From Allolobophora icterica (lineage: Eukaryota > Annelida > Clitellata > Crassiclitellata > Lumbricidae): DNA of 64,000 nt. Shown in pieces: positions 1-11,509 of this stretch (the first letter of the stretch is position 1; every line of letters starts with the position of its first letter). Position numbers and translations under genes: made by a program. The notes under the pieces are model-generated. The model was not told where the DNA came from. It saw only the letters and a program-made list of their open reading frames with translations, and ran no database searches. The stretch spans positions 8,150,517 to 8,214,516 of the forward strand of contig OY744609.1 of NCBI GenBank assembly GCA_963556255.1. Direction: 5' to 3'.

Positions 1-574
1 GTCCGGAAATAAAGGGAACCCTTTTGTAAATAATGAAAATAATTAGTAAATGTGCTTCGATTTTCAAAATTTAAAAATTGTTTTAATCCTGACATAATAT
101 CAACAAATTTGTAATTTATGAACGGTCTCCGTTAAAAAATTACGACATAGTGACGTCGCTATAGGCATATTAGAAATTTAAACAAACTGTTAAAAAATGG
201 CTTTCAACCAAGAAGACAAAATTACTATAAGATTTTTACGGAAAAACAAACATTTCGGACACTTTCACCAAACCTTGTAGTATAATATCATACAAGTATA
301 AAAATAAAATTAAACTACAATGTATTATTGATAAATAACATTTTAAAATAATTGACATTTTTAAGGGAAATGTTAGGTGCCGTCCTTAACATTTTAATTC
401 TGATGCAAATGACGTCATTGTGACGTCATTGATGGATACCCAAACTTTATATTTTCATCATTTTTAGGTAACTTTGTCAGGATTAAAACAGTTTTGGAAT
501 TTTGAAAATCGATGCACATTTACTAATTATTTTCATTATTTACAAAAGGGTTCCCTTTATTTCCGGACACAGTG
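1..574. mobile_element. Tc1/mariner-like inverted-repeat element (MITE), left tip cut by the window edge
   Basis: Bases 1-93 and 476-568 are inverted copies of each other with about four mismatches in 93. The right tip reads on to ...GGACACAGTG and is followed by TATA, as expected for an element that duplicates a TA target. The interior (about 94-475) is AT-rich and has no transposase frame, so this is a non-autonomous copy. Assignment to Tc1/mariner rests on the CACTGTGTCC-type tip and the TA flank only; the matching left flank lies outside the window. Confidence 0.8.
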
Positions 575-584
575 TATATGTATA

Positions 585-793
585 GTTATATGCATGCATG
601 TATGTGTGCATGCAGGCATGCATGTATGTATGTATGTATGTATGTATGTATGTATGTATGTATGTATGTATGTATGTATGTATGTATGTATGTATGTATG
701 TATGTATGTATGTATGTATGTATGTATGTACGTATGTATGTATGTATGTACAGATGGATGAATGGATGGGTGGATGGATGGATGGATGGACGG

Positions 794-829
<36 letters not shown>

Positions 830-1064
830 ATGGATGGATTGATGGATGGATGGACGGACGGTTGGATGGATGTGAGTTATGTATATGTGTGAATGGAGGT
901 GTGTATGTATGTATGAATGTATGTATGAAAGCATATGTCTATGCATGCATGCATGTGTGTATGTATGTATGTCACAGTATGTGTAAATATGTGTGTGTGT
1001 GTATATATATATGTATGCATGTATGTGTGAATGTGAAAATATGTATATATATATATATATATAT
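585..1064. repeat. Compound microsatellite (ATGT)n, (GGAT)n, ATGT variants, (TA)n
   Basis: A nearly pure ATGT array to about 750 passes into GGAT (about 750-870), then imperfect ATGT/GTGT, and ends in a TA run at 1041-1064. Long open frames here on both strands are composition artefacts. Confidence 0.97.
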
Positions 1065-1069
1065 AAACA

Positions 1070-1425
1070 AATCAATAAACTGAGCGTTTATATAGCATCC
1101 ATTCAAGGAAACTATTCAGAGGCGCTCCCAGCCCAACCCCTGCGAAAGAGAACAGTCTTTAGAACAGAGAGGAAAGCGGTGGACGAGTCTCGAGGAAGAG
1201 ACCGCAGCTCAGAAGGAAGCCCATTCCAAATTGTGGGTCCAACGACGGAGAAAGCGCGCTGCTACATAGTAGCGGTTCGTGCGAAAGGAAGAGAGAGGTC
1301 ACCACGGGTGACATAGCGAAGAGAGCGGTGACCAGTGGAGGACACCTCGCATGTATTCAGAGACGTGGCCAAATTTAGGAATGCGCCTGACCAAGCGAGC
1401 AGCGGAAGCGTTCGAGGCGTGTGTA
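1070..1425 (-). mobile_element. LINE family A, 3' fragment
   Basis: On the minus strand this decodes in pieces to the end of a non-LTR reverse transcriptase (a ...FSVVGPxxWNxLPxxLR-like block, degraded), followed by the family A tail with TATATAGC and GGCGCTC near 1089-1130. It is 5' truncated and carries disabling changes. It resembles the better preserved copy at 2044-3310. Confidence 0.75.
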
Positions 1426-1815
1426 TGTGTGAGTTTGTATGTGTGCATGTATGTATTTGTTTATGCGTGTGTATGTGTACGTGTGTGTATTGCCATATAC
1501 GGCACATAGAGATGGGACTGGGTAAACATTGTTGAAAAGTCAATCCCATAAATAAGGGATTATGTTTCAAATCTGTTCAGATTGGTTTCCGGTTGTCGCT
1601 CCGTTTCTTTCGTTTAGTCTCGTATTTGCTCTTCCTGTGTGGCTGATGACGTGCGTTATTTATTCAACCGGTCTGTCGTCATTGAACGTGGTTTTAGCTT
1701 CTTCAGGCCAAGGACTCTTCTTCCTGTTCTTGAGTTCTTCTTCCCATATATATATGTGTGTGAGTCATGTTGCACCCGGTATAATAAATATTTAATACCC
1801 CTACTGTCCTATGCA
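1426..1815. other. Unassigned stretch between LINE pieces
   Basis: GT-rich low-complexity sequence (about 1426-1490) followed by unique sequence. I see no supported exon, RNA gene or transposon end here. Confidence 0.5.
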
Positions 1816-2055
1816 ATCTGCAACGGTATGTATGTATGTACGCATGAATGTGTGTGTGTATGTATGTATGTATGTATGTATGTATGTATGTATGTATGTA
1901 TGTATGTATGTATGTATGTATGTATGTATGTATGTATGTATGTATGTATGTATGTATGTATGTATGTATGTATGTATGTATGTTATAATATGTACGTATG
2001 TGTGTGTGTGTATGTATGCATGTATGTATGTATATATTATTATTATTATTATTAA
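1816..2055. repeat. (ATGT)n microsatellite ending in the (ATT)n tail of a LINE
   Basis: ATGT units run to about 2030. The ATT run at 2037-2053 abuts the minus-strand LINE at 2056 and is most simply its 3' simple-repeat tail. Confidence 0.9.
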
Positions 2056-3310
2056 TGAGCTTTTATATAGCGCCCCTTCAAGGTTATCTACTCAGGAGCG
2101 CTCCTAGTCCAACCACGGCTAAAGAGAGTAGTTTTTAAGTTTGCAAGAAACAAGATAGAGTGAGTCATAGGGACCAGGCGAAGTGCAACAGGAAGGCCAT
2201 TCCAGGTTGCAGGTCCAGCGACCGAAAAAGAACGTCGCTGCATAATGGCTGTCCGCGTGCGGGGGACCAATAGCTCGGCCTGGTCAGCCGAGCGAAGAGC
2301 AGATCTCCGCAAGACCCCCGAGGTAGAGCGACACAACTCCCGCAGGTATGGGGGAGCAAGTCCCTCTAGACAACGCCTAACCAGTGCAGAGACCCTATAG
2401 GCGATCCGCAGCGGGAAAGGGAGCCAGTGCAGAACATCCCGCATATAAAGAGAAACCTGGCCAAATCTGGGGATGCGACCAATAAGACGTGCGGCTGCAC
2501 GCAAAACCCGGTCCAAACACCCAAGGCGGGCAGCTGGGAGGCCAGCGTAAAGGGCGCTACAGTAGTTCAGACGGGAAACCACAAACGCATGGACAAGGGT
2601 AGAAGCAGCTGCCTGCGTCAGAGTGCGGGAGACTACCCTTAACTGACGAAGTTGATAATAAGAGTCCCGACAAAGCAAATTAATATGTCGCATGAATGTG
2701 AGCTCTTGATCCAGAATTACACCAAGATCCCGTACTGAGGAGGCAAAGGAAACCCAGGGAAATTCAAGTGCCAGACCCTCAATGTTAATTTTTGCAAGCT
2801 GTTGGCGCGTACCAAACCAGATATATTGGGTCTTTGCCGGGTTTAACCGTAGACGGTTTGAGGACATCCAGGCCTCCAAATTCCCCACGACTTGGGCGAT
2901 CTCTCAAACTGCAGCAGCAGCAGCCAATGGTGAGCAGTGGACATACGCTTGGAGGTCATCCGCGTAGGACTGACTTAAGACTGCACTGGCCGCCAAGAGG
3001 GGACCAAGGTCAGCAGTATAGAGTATGTACAATAGGGGACCCAAAACAGAGCCCTGGGGCAGGCCAAATGGAGCAGGAACCCAGGGTGACCTAGCAGACC
3101 CACAAGCCACAATGCAAGAGCGGTCCTGAAGGTATGAGGTAAGCCAGCCAAGAAAATTTCCAGAGAGACCATAGGAGGTAGAGAGGCGTGTCAAAAGAAT
3201 AGTATGATCAACTGTATCGAATGCAGCGCTTACATCGAACAGTGCCAATAGAGTAACCTGTGACTTATCAATGGCCCCATAAATGTCCGAGAGGAGGCGT
3301 ACCAACAAGG
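2044..3310 (-). mobile_element. LINE family A, 5'-truncated reverse transcriptase with one in-frame stop
   Basis: Read on the minus strand, 3374-2907 encodes the reverse-transcriptase palm: FDVSAAFDTVDH, then GLPQGSVLGPLLY, then SYADDLQ with the catalytic YADD. A single TGA at 2904-2906 interrupts the frame, which then continues in the same phase to the stop at 2088 with ...NRLRLNPAKTQ, SRLNYCSALYAGLP and FSVAGPATWNGLP. Removing that one codon gives about 420 continuous residues. The 5' end is lost at about 3310, where simple repeat begins. Only about 40 bases of 3' UTR lie between the stop and the TATATAGCGCC tail. The motifs and short UTR fit the CR1/L2-like LINE group. The copy is dead but quite young. 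Confidence 0.9.
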
Positions 3311-3369
3311 TATATATGTATGCATGTGTATGTTTATGTGTGTAAGCAGTGGTTTGAGATCTTTGGTTA

Positions 3370-4490
3370 AGCACTAAATTGGTTTAGTATACGTATCTTA
3401 GTCCACGCACTCAACGACTGTATTTAAATGGTAATTATTCATCTAGTACTTTGTTGGAATGTGGTGTACACAGGGTTCTGTGCTTGGTCCTTTTTTGTTT
3501 ACATTATACGCCACACCATTAGGAACATTGCTGGATAATTCTACGCTAATGATACTCAAATCTACATTTGTGACTCATCTGTGCAGCTGTTACCTGCTGT
3601 CTTCGATGAGGTACAGTCTTGGATGGCTGCCAATGAACTCCTCCTTGACCCATAAGAGACGGAGTTTCTGCTACTGGCCACTGCACAGCAACTTAAAATA
3701 TTTGATCGGCTGATGTCATTGAAACTGGGTGACTAAATTGTTGAGCTGGCAGATGCTGCTCATAACTTAGGCGTTGTTTTCAACCCAACGATGTCTATCA
3801 CTGGCCATGTAAACAGTATTTGTAAGTCATCATATATGTTCATTCGTGACATACGCAGAATTAGCCGTTATGTGCCCATGTCTGCAAGGATATCTCTGGC
3901 AAGTGCATTGGTTTCCAGTCGCCTATAGATTACTGTAACTCTTCTTACTGTTATCAATAAGTCAAACATGCTGAAGCTGCAGAGAGTCCAGAACTATTTG
4001 GCTGCAGCCATAACTAATACATCAAAATATGAACATATAGCCTCGGTGCTTAAATCGTTGCACTGGTTTCCTGTTTCAACTGGGGCTCATGGTTTATAAA
4101 ACATTGAACTCTGGTCAGCCACAATACTTAAAATCAGTCCTTGTTCCCCAGACTTATCATTATTCAATGAGTCATCTTATTGTCGTTCTCTGATTATACT
4201 TAAAACAAGAACTGTTCTTGGTGAACGAGGTTTTAGGTTGCTGGACCTACTTTTTGGAATACTCTGCCTTTGTCTGTCTTTTCTGCTCAATCGCTTATTA
4301 TATCATTTCGTTCTCAACTTAAAACTTTCCTCTTTCAAATCGCATATCCACGGTAGGCTGCCCCCTCTGTCTTACGGATTGATCTTCTGGACATTGACCT
4401 GATAATGGCTTGGTTTTGGTGTGCAATCGGTTGATGCCTTGTGCATTAGACACCGGCGCAATAGAAATTACAAACTGTAATTACAATTAC
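3370..4490 (+). mobile_element. LINE family B, degraded reverse-transcriptase copy
   Basis: Plus-strand translation gives QGSVLGPFLFTLYATPLG near 3470, then broken pieces of the thumb and carboxy-terminal region in shifting frames up to about 4330. The tail (GCATTAGACACCGGCGCAAT followed by AATTACAATTAC runs) recurs at 24030-24305, 26745-27000 and, inverted, at 24700. Several frameshifts and stops show an inactive copy. It is a different LINE family from the neighbour at 2044-3310. Confidence 0.85.
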
Positions 4491-4539
4491 ACACATGCAG
4501 AGTTGCAGACATATATACATCAAGCCGTAATCAGGTAAA

Positions 4540-4830
4540 GATATACATCCATACATACACACATACATAGTTTACATACACACACATGCATACATGCATA
4601 CATACATACATACATACAGACATACATACGCACACGTACACACATACATGCATGCATACATACATACATATGTACATACATACATACATACATGCATGCA
4701 TACATACATACACACATATATACATACATACATACATACATACATACATACATACATACATACATACATACATACACGTACACACATACATGCATGCATA
4801 CAGACATACATACATACATTACATACATGC
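4540..4830. repeat. (ACAT)n microsatellite
   Basis: ACAT units with ACAC and GCAT variants. The overlapping open frames are artefacts of the repeat. Confidence 0.97.
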
Positions 4831-4839
4831 CTAAGTTAA

Positions 4840-5214
4840 AACGAACCACATACGAGTCGTTGAACCGTTGCAAACCATCGCTCGTAAACAAACAAGTCAT
4901 TCACCTGCGTTGGTAACCGCCGTCCACACGGGTCGCCCAAAATCTTTAAGCCAATCGATGGCGCCCGCCCAACATATATCACATCGCCTGTGATGTTTGT
5001 CGAGGACGCTGCGTCCGTGTTTTTAAGAAGTTCGTTTGTGATACGAAATCTGTGTCGGAGCGTGCAATGATTGAATGATCGCGATTTTTTAGAGGCATCA
5101 GATTGAGTTACAGGAAGTAGAAGAAGACGTTAGAAAGAAAGCTGTAGGGTGGGGTGACCATCGATTTCTGCTCTTTGCATTTTGGTAACATCACAGTTTC
5201 AAATATCTTCGAAT
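4840..5214. other. Upstream region of the left paralogue, no gene seen
   Basis: Mixed-composition sequence without recognisable exon, transposon end or RNA gene. It lies just before the stretch that is duplicated at about 10600. Confidence 0.4.
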
Positions 5215-5950
5215 TGTTAACAGGAATTGCTTCGCATTCAGCTGCATTGACGCTGTTTGCACAGCGATGAGGGCGCTGCATAAACTCGCAACCTGTAAGA
5301 TTAAATCATTTCGTGTATTATCTCGGTCAACTGCTTTGCATTTAGGCAATCATCGGCTGAATTCTAGAAAAGTATGATAATGTTGCTACAGGAATCACCA
5401 GACAAGTTGTATTAGCTTAGATTTTATTTGGTGGATTATATGAATATTAGATAATCTGCGCATTGAATCCACGTATACATAGCAGACCGTACCTGGACTT
5501 GGAAAGGAACCTGGACATGCCTTCATCAGTTGGATGCCTCTGGGTAAGGTGGTTCAAACGACTTAGGCTTTAAGGCGTCAAAGAATTCCGTAGATTTCGA
5601 TTACGATTCGCAAAGATCAACCGTTTTAGAAGCTGAAGAAATTGCGAGAATCGATGCGAAGAACGTAGATTTTGGGTGCTGAAGAAATTTCAGAGATTAC
5701 GATTGAGATTAGAGATCTCGTGAGCGATGGCAGCAGCCAGCTCGGTGCCTACGTGGCCGGAAGTTGCTCGTCAGCTGAGGAATCCAAGGGAGAGGCAGAC
5801 GCTGCTGAATATTCTAGATTCGGATGACGTCAACCGGATTAGGATCCGTGGAGTCTTCCAGAAGCGCAAGGATAGATTCCTGAAACGAATGAGTAAAGGA
5901 ACAAGTCTTCAGGACGATTCAGAAAACCAGGTACACTACGCGCGCTGCAT
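5215..5950 (+). repeat. Left copy of duplicated promoter, leader and first exon
   Basis: This stretch aligns in the same orientation with about 10600-11320. Shared anchors include GAATTCCGTAGAT, CTGAAGAAAT, GAGAATCGAT and the ATG region. Conservation continues through the leader into the exon and past the splice donor into the intron, so the duplication is genomic and not a processed copy. Divergence is substantial, so it is not recent. Confidence 0.8.
5727..5930 (+). CDS. First coding exon of an unrecognised gene, left paralogue
   Basis: ATG at 5727 opens a 68-codon exon ending at a CAG|GTACAC donor. The paralogue at 11092 has the same boundary in the same phase (phase 0). About two thirds of residues are identical between the copies from TW (residue 9) onward: TWxEVARQLxNPRE, then NxIRIRGVFxKRKxRxLKRM, then TSLQD. 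The run of R and K makes a strongly basic helix-like stretch at about residues 38-56. Between-copy changes are mostly conservative (D/E, I/V, Q/N). I do not recognise the family. The reading frame carries on after the donor into a short tail ending at 6032; I take that part as intron because the copies diverge there. No second exon was found for this copy. It could be a partial duplicate. Confidence 0.65.
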
Positions 5951-5985
5951 AAATGTAGATGTATGCATGTTTGCATTATATATGC

Positions 5986-6027
5986 ACGAGCGCCTCTTGA
6001 AGAGGCGCTATATAAATTTCCAGAATG
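5986..6027 (+). mobile_element. Isolated family A tail with perfect palindrome
   Basis: Bases 5989-6009 form an odd palindrome with 10-base arms (AGCGCCTCTT g AAGAGGCGCT), followed by ATATAAAT and a (GAAT)n tail. It is the tail shared by LINE A and the SINE, standing alone in the first intron. Confidence 0.8.
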
Positions 6028-6117
6028 AATGAATGAATGCAAGTATATATGTATGCATGCATACGTGTATGTATTTTTATATGCCTGCTTGTACTTTGCC
6101 TGTATTTATAGTAGGAT

Positions 6118-6510
6118 GCGTGGATGGATGGATGGATGGATGGATGGATGGATGGATGGATGGATGGATGAATGGAATGGTACATGGATGGATGGATAGA
6201 AGGAAGGAAGGAAGGATCGATGGATAGATGGTGTAATGAAAGGAAAGAAGAACGAATGGATGGTTGCATGGAAGGAAGTATGGATGGATGGATGGATGGA
6301 TGGATGGATGGATGGATGGATGGATGGATGGATGGATGGATGGATGGATGGATGGATGGATGGATGGATGGAAGGATGGAAGGATGGAAGGAAGGAAGGA
6401 AGGAAGGAAGGAAGGAAGGAAGGAAGGAAGGAAGGAAGGAAGGAAGGAAGGAAGGAAGGAAGGAAGGAAGGAAGGAAGGAAGGAAGGAAGGAAGGAAGGA
6501 AGGAAGGATG
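6118..6510. repeat. (GGAT)n then (GGAA)n microsatellite
   Basis: GGAT units at 6118-6175 and 6283-6375, then pure GGAA to about 6507. It lies in the presumed first intron. A GGAT array occupies the same place in the right paralogue (11326-11509). Confidence 0.97.
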
Positions 6511-6559
6511 GGTAGATGAATAGGTGGCTGTACGGAAGTAAGGAAGGATGGCTGGGTAG

Positions 6560-7082
6560 AGGGTTATCATTTGACGCCGCTGTGACTCTTGTTCACTCTT
6601 TTGTGCTGACGCGCCTTGACTGTTGCACTGGCATCTTTATGGGTCTGCCAATGTTTCGGATACAACAGCTTCAGTCTGTCCTCAGCTACACCTTCTGAGT
6701 CTTTGCTAAGCTGCCAAAATTCTCGCATATTTCGATCTATATGCGAGACACGTTGCACTGGCTCCCGGTTGAGGAGAGGATCACATTCAAGATCATCGTC
6801 ATCGGTGGTCATTGCGGCCCCGTAGTACATCAGGGTGTTCTGTGTTCCCGTCTACAGCCAGCCAGATCGTATAGTTTGCAGCTCGTGGAGACCTGACAGT
6901 CCCGCGCTCCTGAACATCTATGCGGGCTCACCAAACCCTCTCATGCATTGGACTATCATACAGGAACACCGCATGCAGCTCAGAAAACATCTTCTAAATC
7001 TCTTGTCACATGGATCTGTTTAAATCTGTTACGTAGCTACGTTGAGCGCCTTCGTGAGGTCCTTGTAAGGCGATGCATAATA
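6560..7082 (+). mobile_element. LINE (family A relative), degraded carboxy-terminal RT fragment
   Basis: The plus strand gives [17 protein letters not shown] and later SIYMRDTLHWLPVEERI, the thumb region seen in LINE A, with frame breaks between them. The end near 7050-7078 resembles the family tail in degraded form. Confidence 0.75.
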
Positions 7083-7900
7083 TACATACATGGCTGTATG
7101 GATGGAAGGATGGGTGGATAGGTGTGGACATTAGATTGAGACCCAATTCGACTCTATAGACGTAAGGGTGAAAGACAATCATGCGCATTGTAAACCGAAC
7201 TTCATTGTCACAATAGTTCCGGCAACGTCTTTGTCTGTCATTACAAGAGACATTTGTCTCAATAGCCAGACATGTGTTCTAATCGGTCTTTTATACGTCG
7301 TTCCCAGGAACAAACAAAGAACAAAGTCAGTGAGACTGAAGCCTTGCGAACTGAATGCGCCTTGAAAAATCGAGACATTATTACCAGGAGACAGCTTCAA
7401 GAAATAAGACCTGTTTTGATCGACACGCAACGTACACCCCTCTTTGCAACGCAGCCGTTGGCTGAAGCCTGCTGAATGCGCGCACATACTTTGTATTGCA
7501 TTGTATAATTTTTGTATTGTATTGTATATGGGCATTTGTAATGCGCCTCTCGCGGTATAGACCATTCAGAGACTTGTCTGAGTTTCACGAAAATAAAGTC
7601 TTGTTTGATGTGACTTCTCCTGTCCCGACATGCAATTCGATTGGACACGTCCCACAATTCACCGCTTCTACAATTAGCGCAGGGAACTATGGGATATCTG
7701 AAGGCTGTCAGATCGGAGCTGAATACGGTGTGGGAATATGTTGTGTGTGATGTGACGGACGCTATGGATCTAAGCGGGCGCTATATAATTGTCATTCGTC
7801 GAGGGAAAATAAGAGGCTTATATACAATGGTGCATTGTTTAAAATGCGCGTCGCATTCAATCTTTGTTCTTTATGTATGTCTGGCTGTATCTCTCGCTAT
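7083..7900. other. Unique sequence, no gene supported
   Basis: Several open frames of 60-170 codons occur on both strands, but none shows a recognisable domain, splice context or conservation. They are treated as chance frames. Confidence 0.4.
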
Positions 7901-7924
7901 CTTTCTCAATCTGTCTATTGTCAA

Positions 7925-8234
7925 CGTATCTCTCTCTCTCCCTCTCTGTCTGTCTGTCTGTCTCTCTCCCTCCCCACCTATCACTCTCCTTTCTCCCTCC
8001 CTACCTCCGTCCCTCACTTCCTCCGTCCCTCCTTCCGTCCCTATCTCTTTCTCTCCCTCTGTCTCTCTCTCTTGCTTCGTCTTTTTCTATGCCTGCTTAT
8101 CTATTTCTCTCATTCTGTGTTTTTTTTCTGTTTGTCCATTGCCTCTTTTGACATAGAAAGTGTCTATCCATAGAGAGTGACAGACACCCAGACAACAGCA
8201 GACAGAGACACAGAGAGACGGAGGCAAAGAGAAA

Positions 8235-8307
<73 letters not shown>

Positions 8308-8456
8308 GAACAAACGTACACTGACAGACAGAAATGCAGACCGATAAACAGACAGACAATATGTTAAAACGTATTGTTTTTTCAACATATTAAAGTATTT
8401 AATCCACCCCTAAACTTATATATATATAATATAGGCCTAATATAACGCGTCATGTA

Positions 8457-8517
<61 letters not shown>

Positions 8518-8520
8518 TGA
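7925..8520. repeat. CT-rich tract, (TA)n, (CA)n and a second (TA)n
   Basis: CTCT/CTGT-rich sequence to about 8130, TA at 8237-8263, CA at 8272-8299 and TA arrays at 8457-8519. The second TA array consists of self-complementary blocks. Confidence 0.9.
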
Positions 8521-8759
8521 CACGCATTCAAGGACCTTTGAAATTAATTGAGGATTGATTTTTATTCTCCATAAGCCGTATACCGGTAGCTTTAAATGAA
8601 TAATGAACTTGCTATTGTAATATGCATGAGTGAATGCACAACGGCGGGGCTTTGAATTATAATCTGTTCCAACTAATCGGCTACCGGGTCGCACTAGGTA
8701 ACCTTTTCTCAGAAACACGAGCAGTTTACCTCTGCCCAGCGGAAGTGGTTGATGCAGAA

Positions 8760-8938
8760 GCTAACTTTAACTGTATGGAAGCCTTGCAAGGCGCCCATCT
8801 GTCCTGGTTATTTTGCAGTCGCCTCCTAGGGAGTGTAGAGAGTGAAGAGGCTCAGTCAACCTTTATGGGGCTAGCGGGAATCGAACCCGCGTCCTTCTGA
8901 TCTTCGTGCCAGCGTGTTACCATTCAACCATCCCCCGC
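8760..8938 (-). mobile_element. tRNA-derived SINE or tRNA-like pseudogene
   Basis: Minus-strand 8938-8867 has an A-box-like TGGTTGAATGGTAAC and a perfect T arm, GCGGG TTCGATT CCCGC, but the acceptor stem does not pair, so it is not a functional tRNA as read. The following 100 bases look like a SINE body. Confidence 0.55.
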
Positions 8939-9124
8939 CTGCTCCGCTGCATACTGGCAGAGAAGCAGGCGCCTACGGTCATGGAGTGGAGAGCGTTGTC
9001 AGACTGTAGACTGCCTGGGCTGCGGAAAATGCCGAAAAAGACCACAATAAAAGGAATCGCTTATCTGAGCAGAGTTACTGTGGAAATTTATCAACATCAA
9101 CAATGTCAGCCAGTTCCTCTATTG

Positions 9125-9600
9125 CCATTACTGTTACCGTTGTTAAACAGTTTGTGATTGTCCTCAACACAATCTGTCGCCTGGGATAACAATGGCGGGC
9201 ATCGACATGGCAAACGAACAATACTCAACGAGCGCATCCTAACCGAGCGGTGGCCGATCCCAGGGTGTATGCATTTACGTAAGGCGAAAACAATGGGATT
9301 CATAAAATAGGCGTTTACTATTGTCGCATCGCTTTTTAGAATAGCGCACCACGCTAATCACAATGCGTATGGCTCGCATACGAATCAGGGATTGTTTTAT
9401 TAGCCACTATCGTCTGTTGATGGTAGCCTATCCTGCAGTTTATAGCTTCCGTTTGATGATTACCTGCCGCAGTCTTCTGAAAAAGCATTCAGGATTTTGC
9501 TGCGAAATAGGACTCTTGTGGGATTATTATTTTGTGTTTGTAACAAGTTGTGATGCACCTCGTACTTGCATGAACACGTGCAGCCCAAGATCGGTTTGAA
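9125..9600. repeat. Left copy of second duplicated block
   Basis: Aligns in the same orientation with 13960-14395 plus 15060-15165. Anchors are CTGGGATAACAATGG, CATCG(A/T)CATGGCAA and CTGCAGT(T/C)TRTA. It continues the roughly 5 kb tandem duplication that carries the paralogous exons. In the right copy an ACAT microsatellite splits the block. Confidence 0.7.
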
Positions 9601-9775
9601 CCCAGTAATTAGAACAGATTATTAGTTTCAAACTTCATAAATTAAACTAAACAAAGGTTTCTGTCGAAAAATTAATAGTTACTTCGGCGTCACGATATTA
9701 TAAAAATAATAGTAGATTGACATGGATAATTTTTACTCGACTGCTTTCGACCAATATATAATCTTCCCTAATATT

Positions 9776-10051
9776 CAGGGCATATTTTAAATGTATGACT
9801 AGTGGGACAAATGTCCCAGTAGTTTTAGGATTTGTCCCAGTAGTTGTAGGATTTGTCCCAGGCAATGTATGTTTAAAGTATAACTAGTGGGACTAATGTT
9901 GCAGGAATTTTAAGATTTGTCCCAGTAGCAAATCAGTAAGAAGAAAATTTGTTGGGAGGTGAATTCCTAGAAAAAAAGGTCATCAAGTTTTTTGGGAGAT
10001 CAATGCACCCGACTTTGTCCCAGTAGTGTAAATCTATTAAAATGTGCACTG
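9776..10051. mobile_element. hAT-like MITE, family CAGGGCATATTTTAA, 276 bp copy
   Basis: It begins CAGGGCATATTTTAA and ends ATTAAAATGTGCACTG. It is flanked by a perfect 8-bp duplication CTAATATT at 9768-9775 and 10052-10059. Inside are repeated blocks of GGGACAAATGTCCCAGTAG. A second complete member lies at 55225-55702. No coding frame. Confidence 0.88.
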
Positions 10052-10059
10052 CTAATATT

Positions 10060-10590
10060 CCCTTCAGGCTTCAGGTCAAATCAGAGAGTCAGCTATAGGC
10101 CTATGTTAATTCAGAATAATCAAGCAGTGAATCTACGTTCGAATGCCTAACTCTGGTCAGTTAACCATTCGTTATCCGCGAGAACTTCTAGCGGACTTTC
10201 AGTTGCTTACCCAGAACAGATTTCTTCAGATTTGTCAAATCAATTTTACTTCTAAAAAAACTGACAACACTGCGACAAGTTTAGACGCTATAACAACAGA
10301 GAAAAACTACAGGAATCTTTCTACGACACTTGTTGACTTAGGAATTATAACGATTGTTTTTGGAAAAAGTCAAATGTTTGCTTCTAAAGTCGTGGTAATC
10401 GCGTTTTTTTGTAAAATTTCGGTAAGCTTAACCTTTTGGTTGCCTTGAACTCCTATCGGATCACGACTTGTCCGGAATGAATTACGGTTCTGAACTGTAA
10501 CTTTTATTAAAGTCGCTCACCTTTTTCTGCCCATTGCAATGCTCTGACAGCTCATTAAACGTCTTCATAATTACTGCATAGAATCACTGC
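10060..10590. other. Unique sequence between the paralogues
   Basis: One 101-codon plus frame at 10143-10448 has no recognisable domain and no visible counterpart in the right copy. No gene is supported. Confidence 0.4.
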
Positions 10591-10599
10591 TGCAATTAA

Positions 10600-11320
10600 A
10601 GCGATAATACATCGAGGCCTTTTGCACGGTGATGCGGGGAGAACCCCCTAAAGTCATCAACTTCAAACATTAAATCAATTCATGTCACATCTTGATAAAC
10701 TGTTTCGAGTTAAATAACCGTTAGACTGAACTCCGGTAAAATAAGAGCAGGTACAAATCAGTTGGCTTAGTTGAGATCAAAATTAGTTAGACTAGATAAT
10801 AATTATGTGAATTCAAGCTACGTGTCAGATCTTTTCTTTGGACCTAGAACCGAACCTGACCATAACTCCCTCGTCGATTTATTTTGACTGAGCGTCTGTG
10901 AAGGGCTGGTTCTAACGACTTGGGTTTTGGGGCACCGAAGAATTCCGTAGATCTCGATTACGATATCCAGAAATCATCTGCTTTGGCTGCTGAAGAAATC
11001 ACGAGAATCGATACGAAGAAAACGTAGTTTTTGGAGGCTGAAGATATTCGGAGATTTCGGTTACGATTCAGATTTATAAATCTCGCGAGAGATGACAGCC
11101 AAGCCTGAATTTACGTGGCAGGAAGTTGCTCGTCAGCTGAATAATCCAAGGGAGAACCATAAGCTGCATAATGTGATGGATTCGGAAGATATCAATCAAA
11201 TTAGGATCCGTGGAGTCTTCGAGAAGCGCAAGGAGAGACTCCTCAAGCGAATGAATAAACGCACAAGTCTACAGGACGTTTCAGAAAGCAAGGTAAACTA
11301 CAGTGCTATATAAATGCAAA
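10600..11320 (+). repeat. Right copy of duplicated promoter, leader and first exon
   Basis: Counterpart of 5215-5950; see that entry for shared anchors. The copies are offset by about 5.36 kb. Confidence 0.8.
11092..11292 (+). CDS. First coding exon of an unrecognised gene, right paralogue
   Basis: ATG at 11092 opens a 67-codon exon ending in AAG|GTAAAC, in phase 0 at the same position as the left copy. It shares TWxEVARQL, NPRE, IRIRGVFxKRK and LKRMxK with the left copy. The start is chosen because both copies align from their ATG onward and the leaders upstream are non-coding. Its natural continuation is the exon at 15304-15429, which is also in phase 0. Together they give 109 residues, rich in K, R, D and E, with no signal peptide and no membrane span. 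Function is not recognised; the basic helix could bind nucleic acid, but that is only a guess. Confidence 0.68.
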
Positions 11321-11325
11321 TGTAT

Positions 11326-11509
11326 GTATGGATGGATAGATGAATGGATGGATGGATGGATGATGGATGGATGGATGGGTTGTTTGATGGATGCATAGAT
11401 AAATGGATGGATGGATGGATGGATGGATGGATGGATGGATGGATGGATGGATGGATGGATGGATGGATGGATGGATGGATGGATGGATGGATGGATGGAT
11501 GGATGGATC
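11326..11509. repeat. (GGAT)n microsatellite in the first intron
   Basis: Nearly pure GGAT units, placed as in the left paralogue. Confidence 0.97.

Noticed and set aside
7179..7657. Overlapping frames of 67-128 codons on both strands
   Set aside because: No recognisable motif or splice context, and mutually overlapping.
8867..8938. Candidate tRNA gene on the minus strand
   Set aside because: The T arm is perfect but the acceptor stem does not pair and a SINE-like body follows.
10143..10448. 101-codon plus frame between the paralogues
   Set aside because: No counterpart in the duplicated unit, no domain, AT-rich chance frame.
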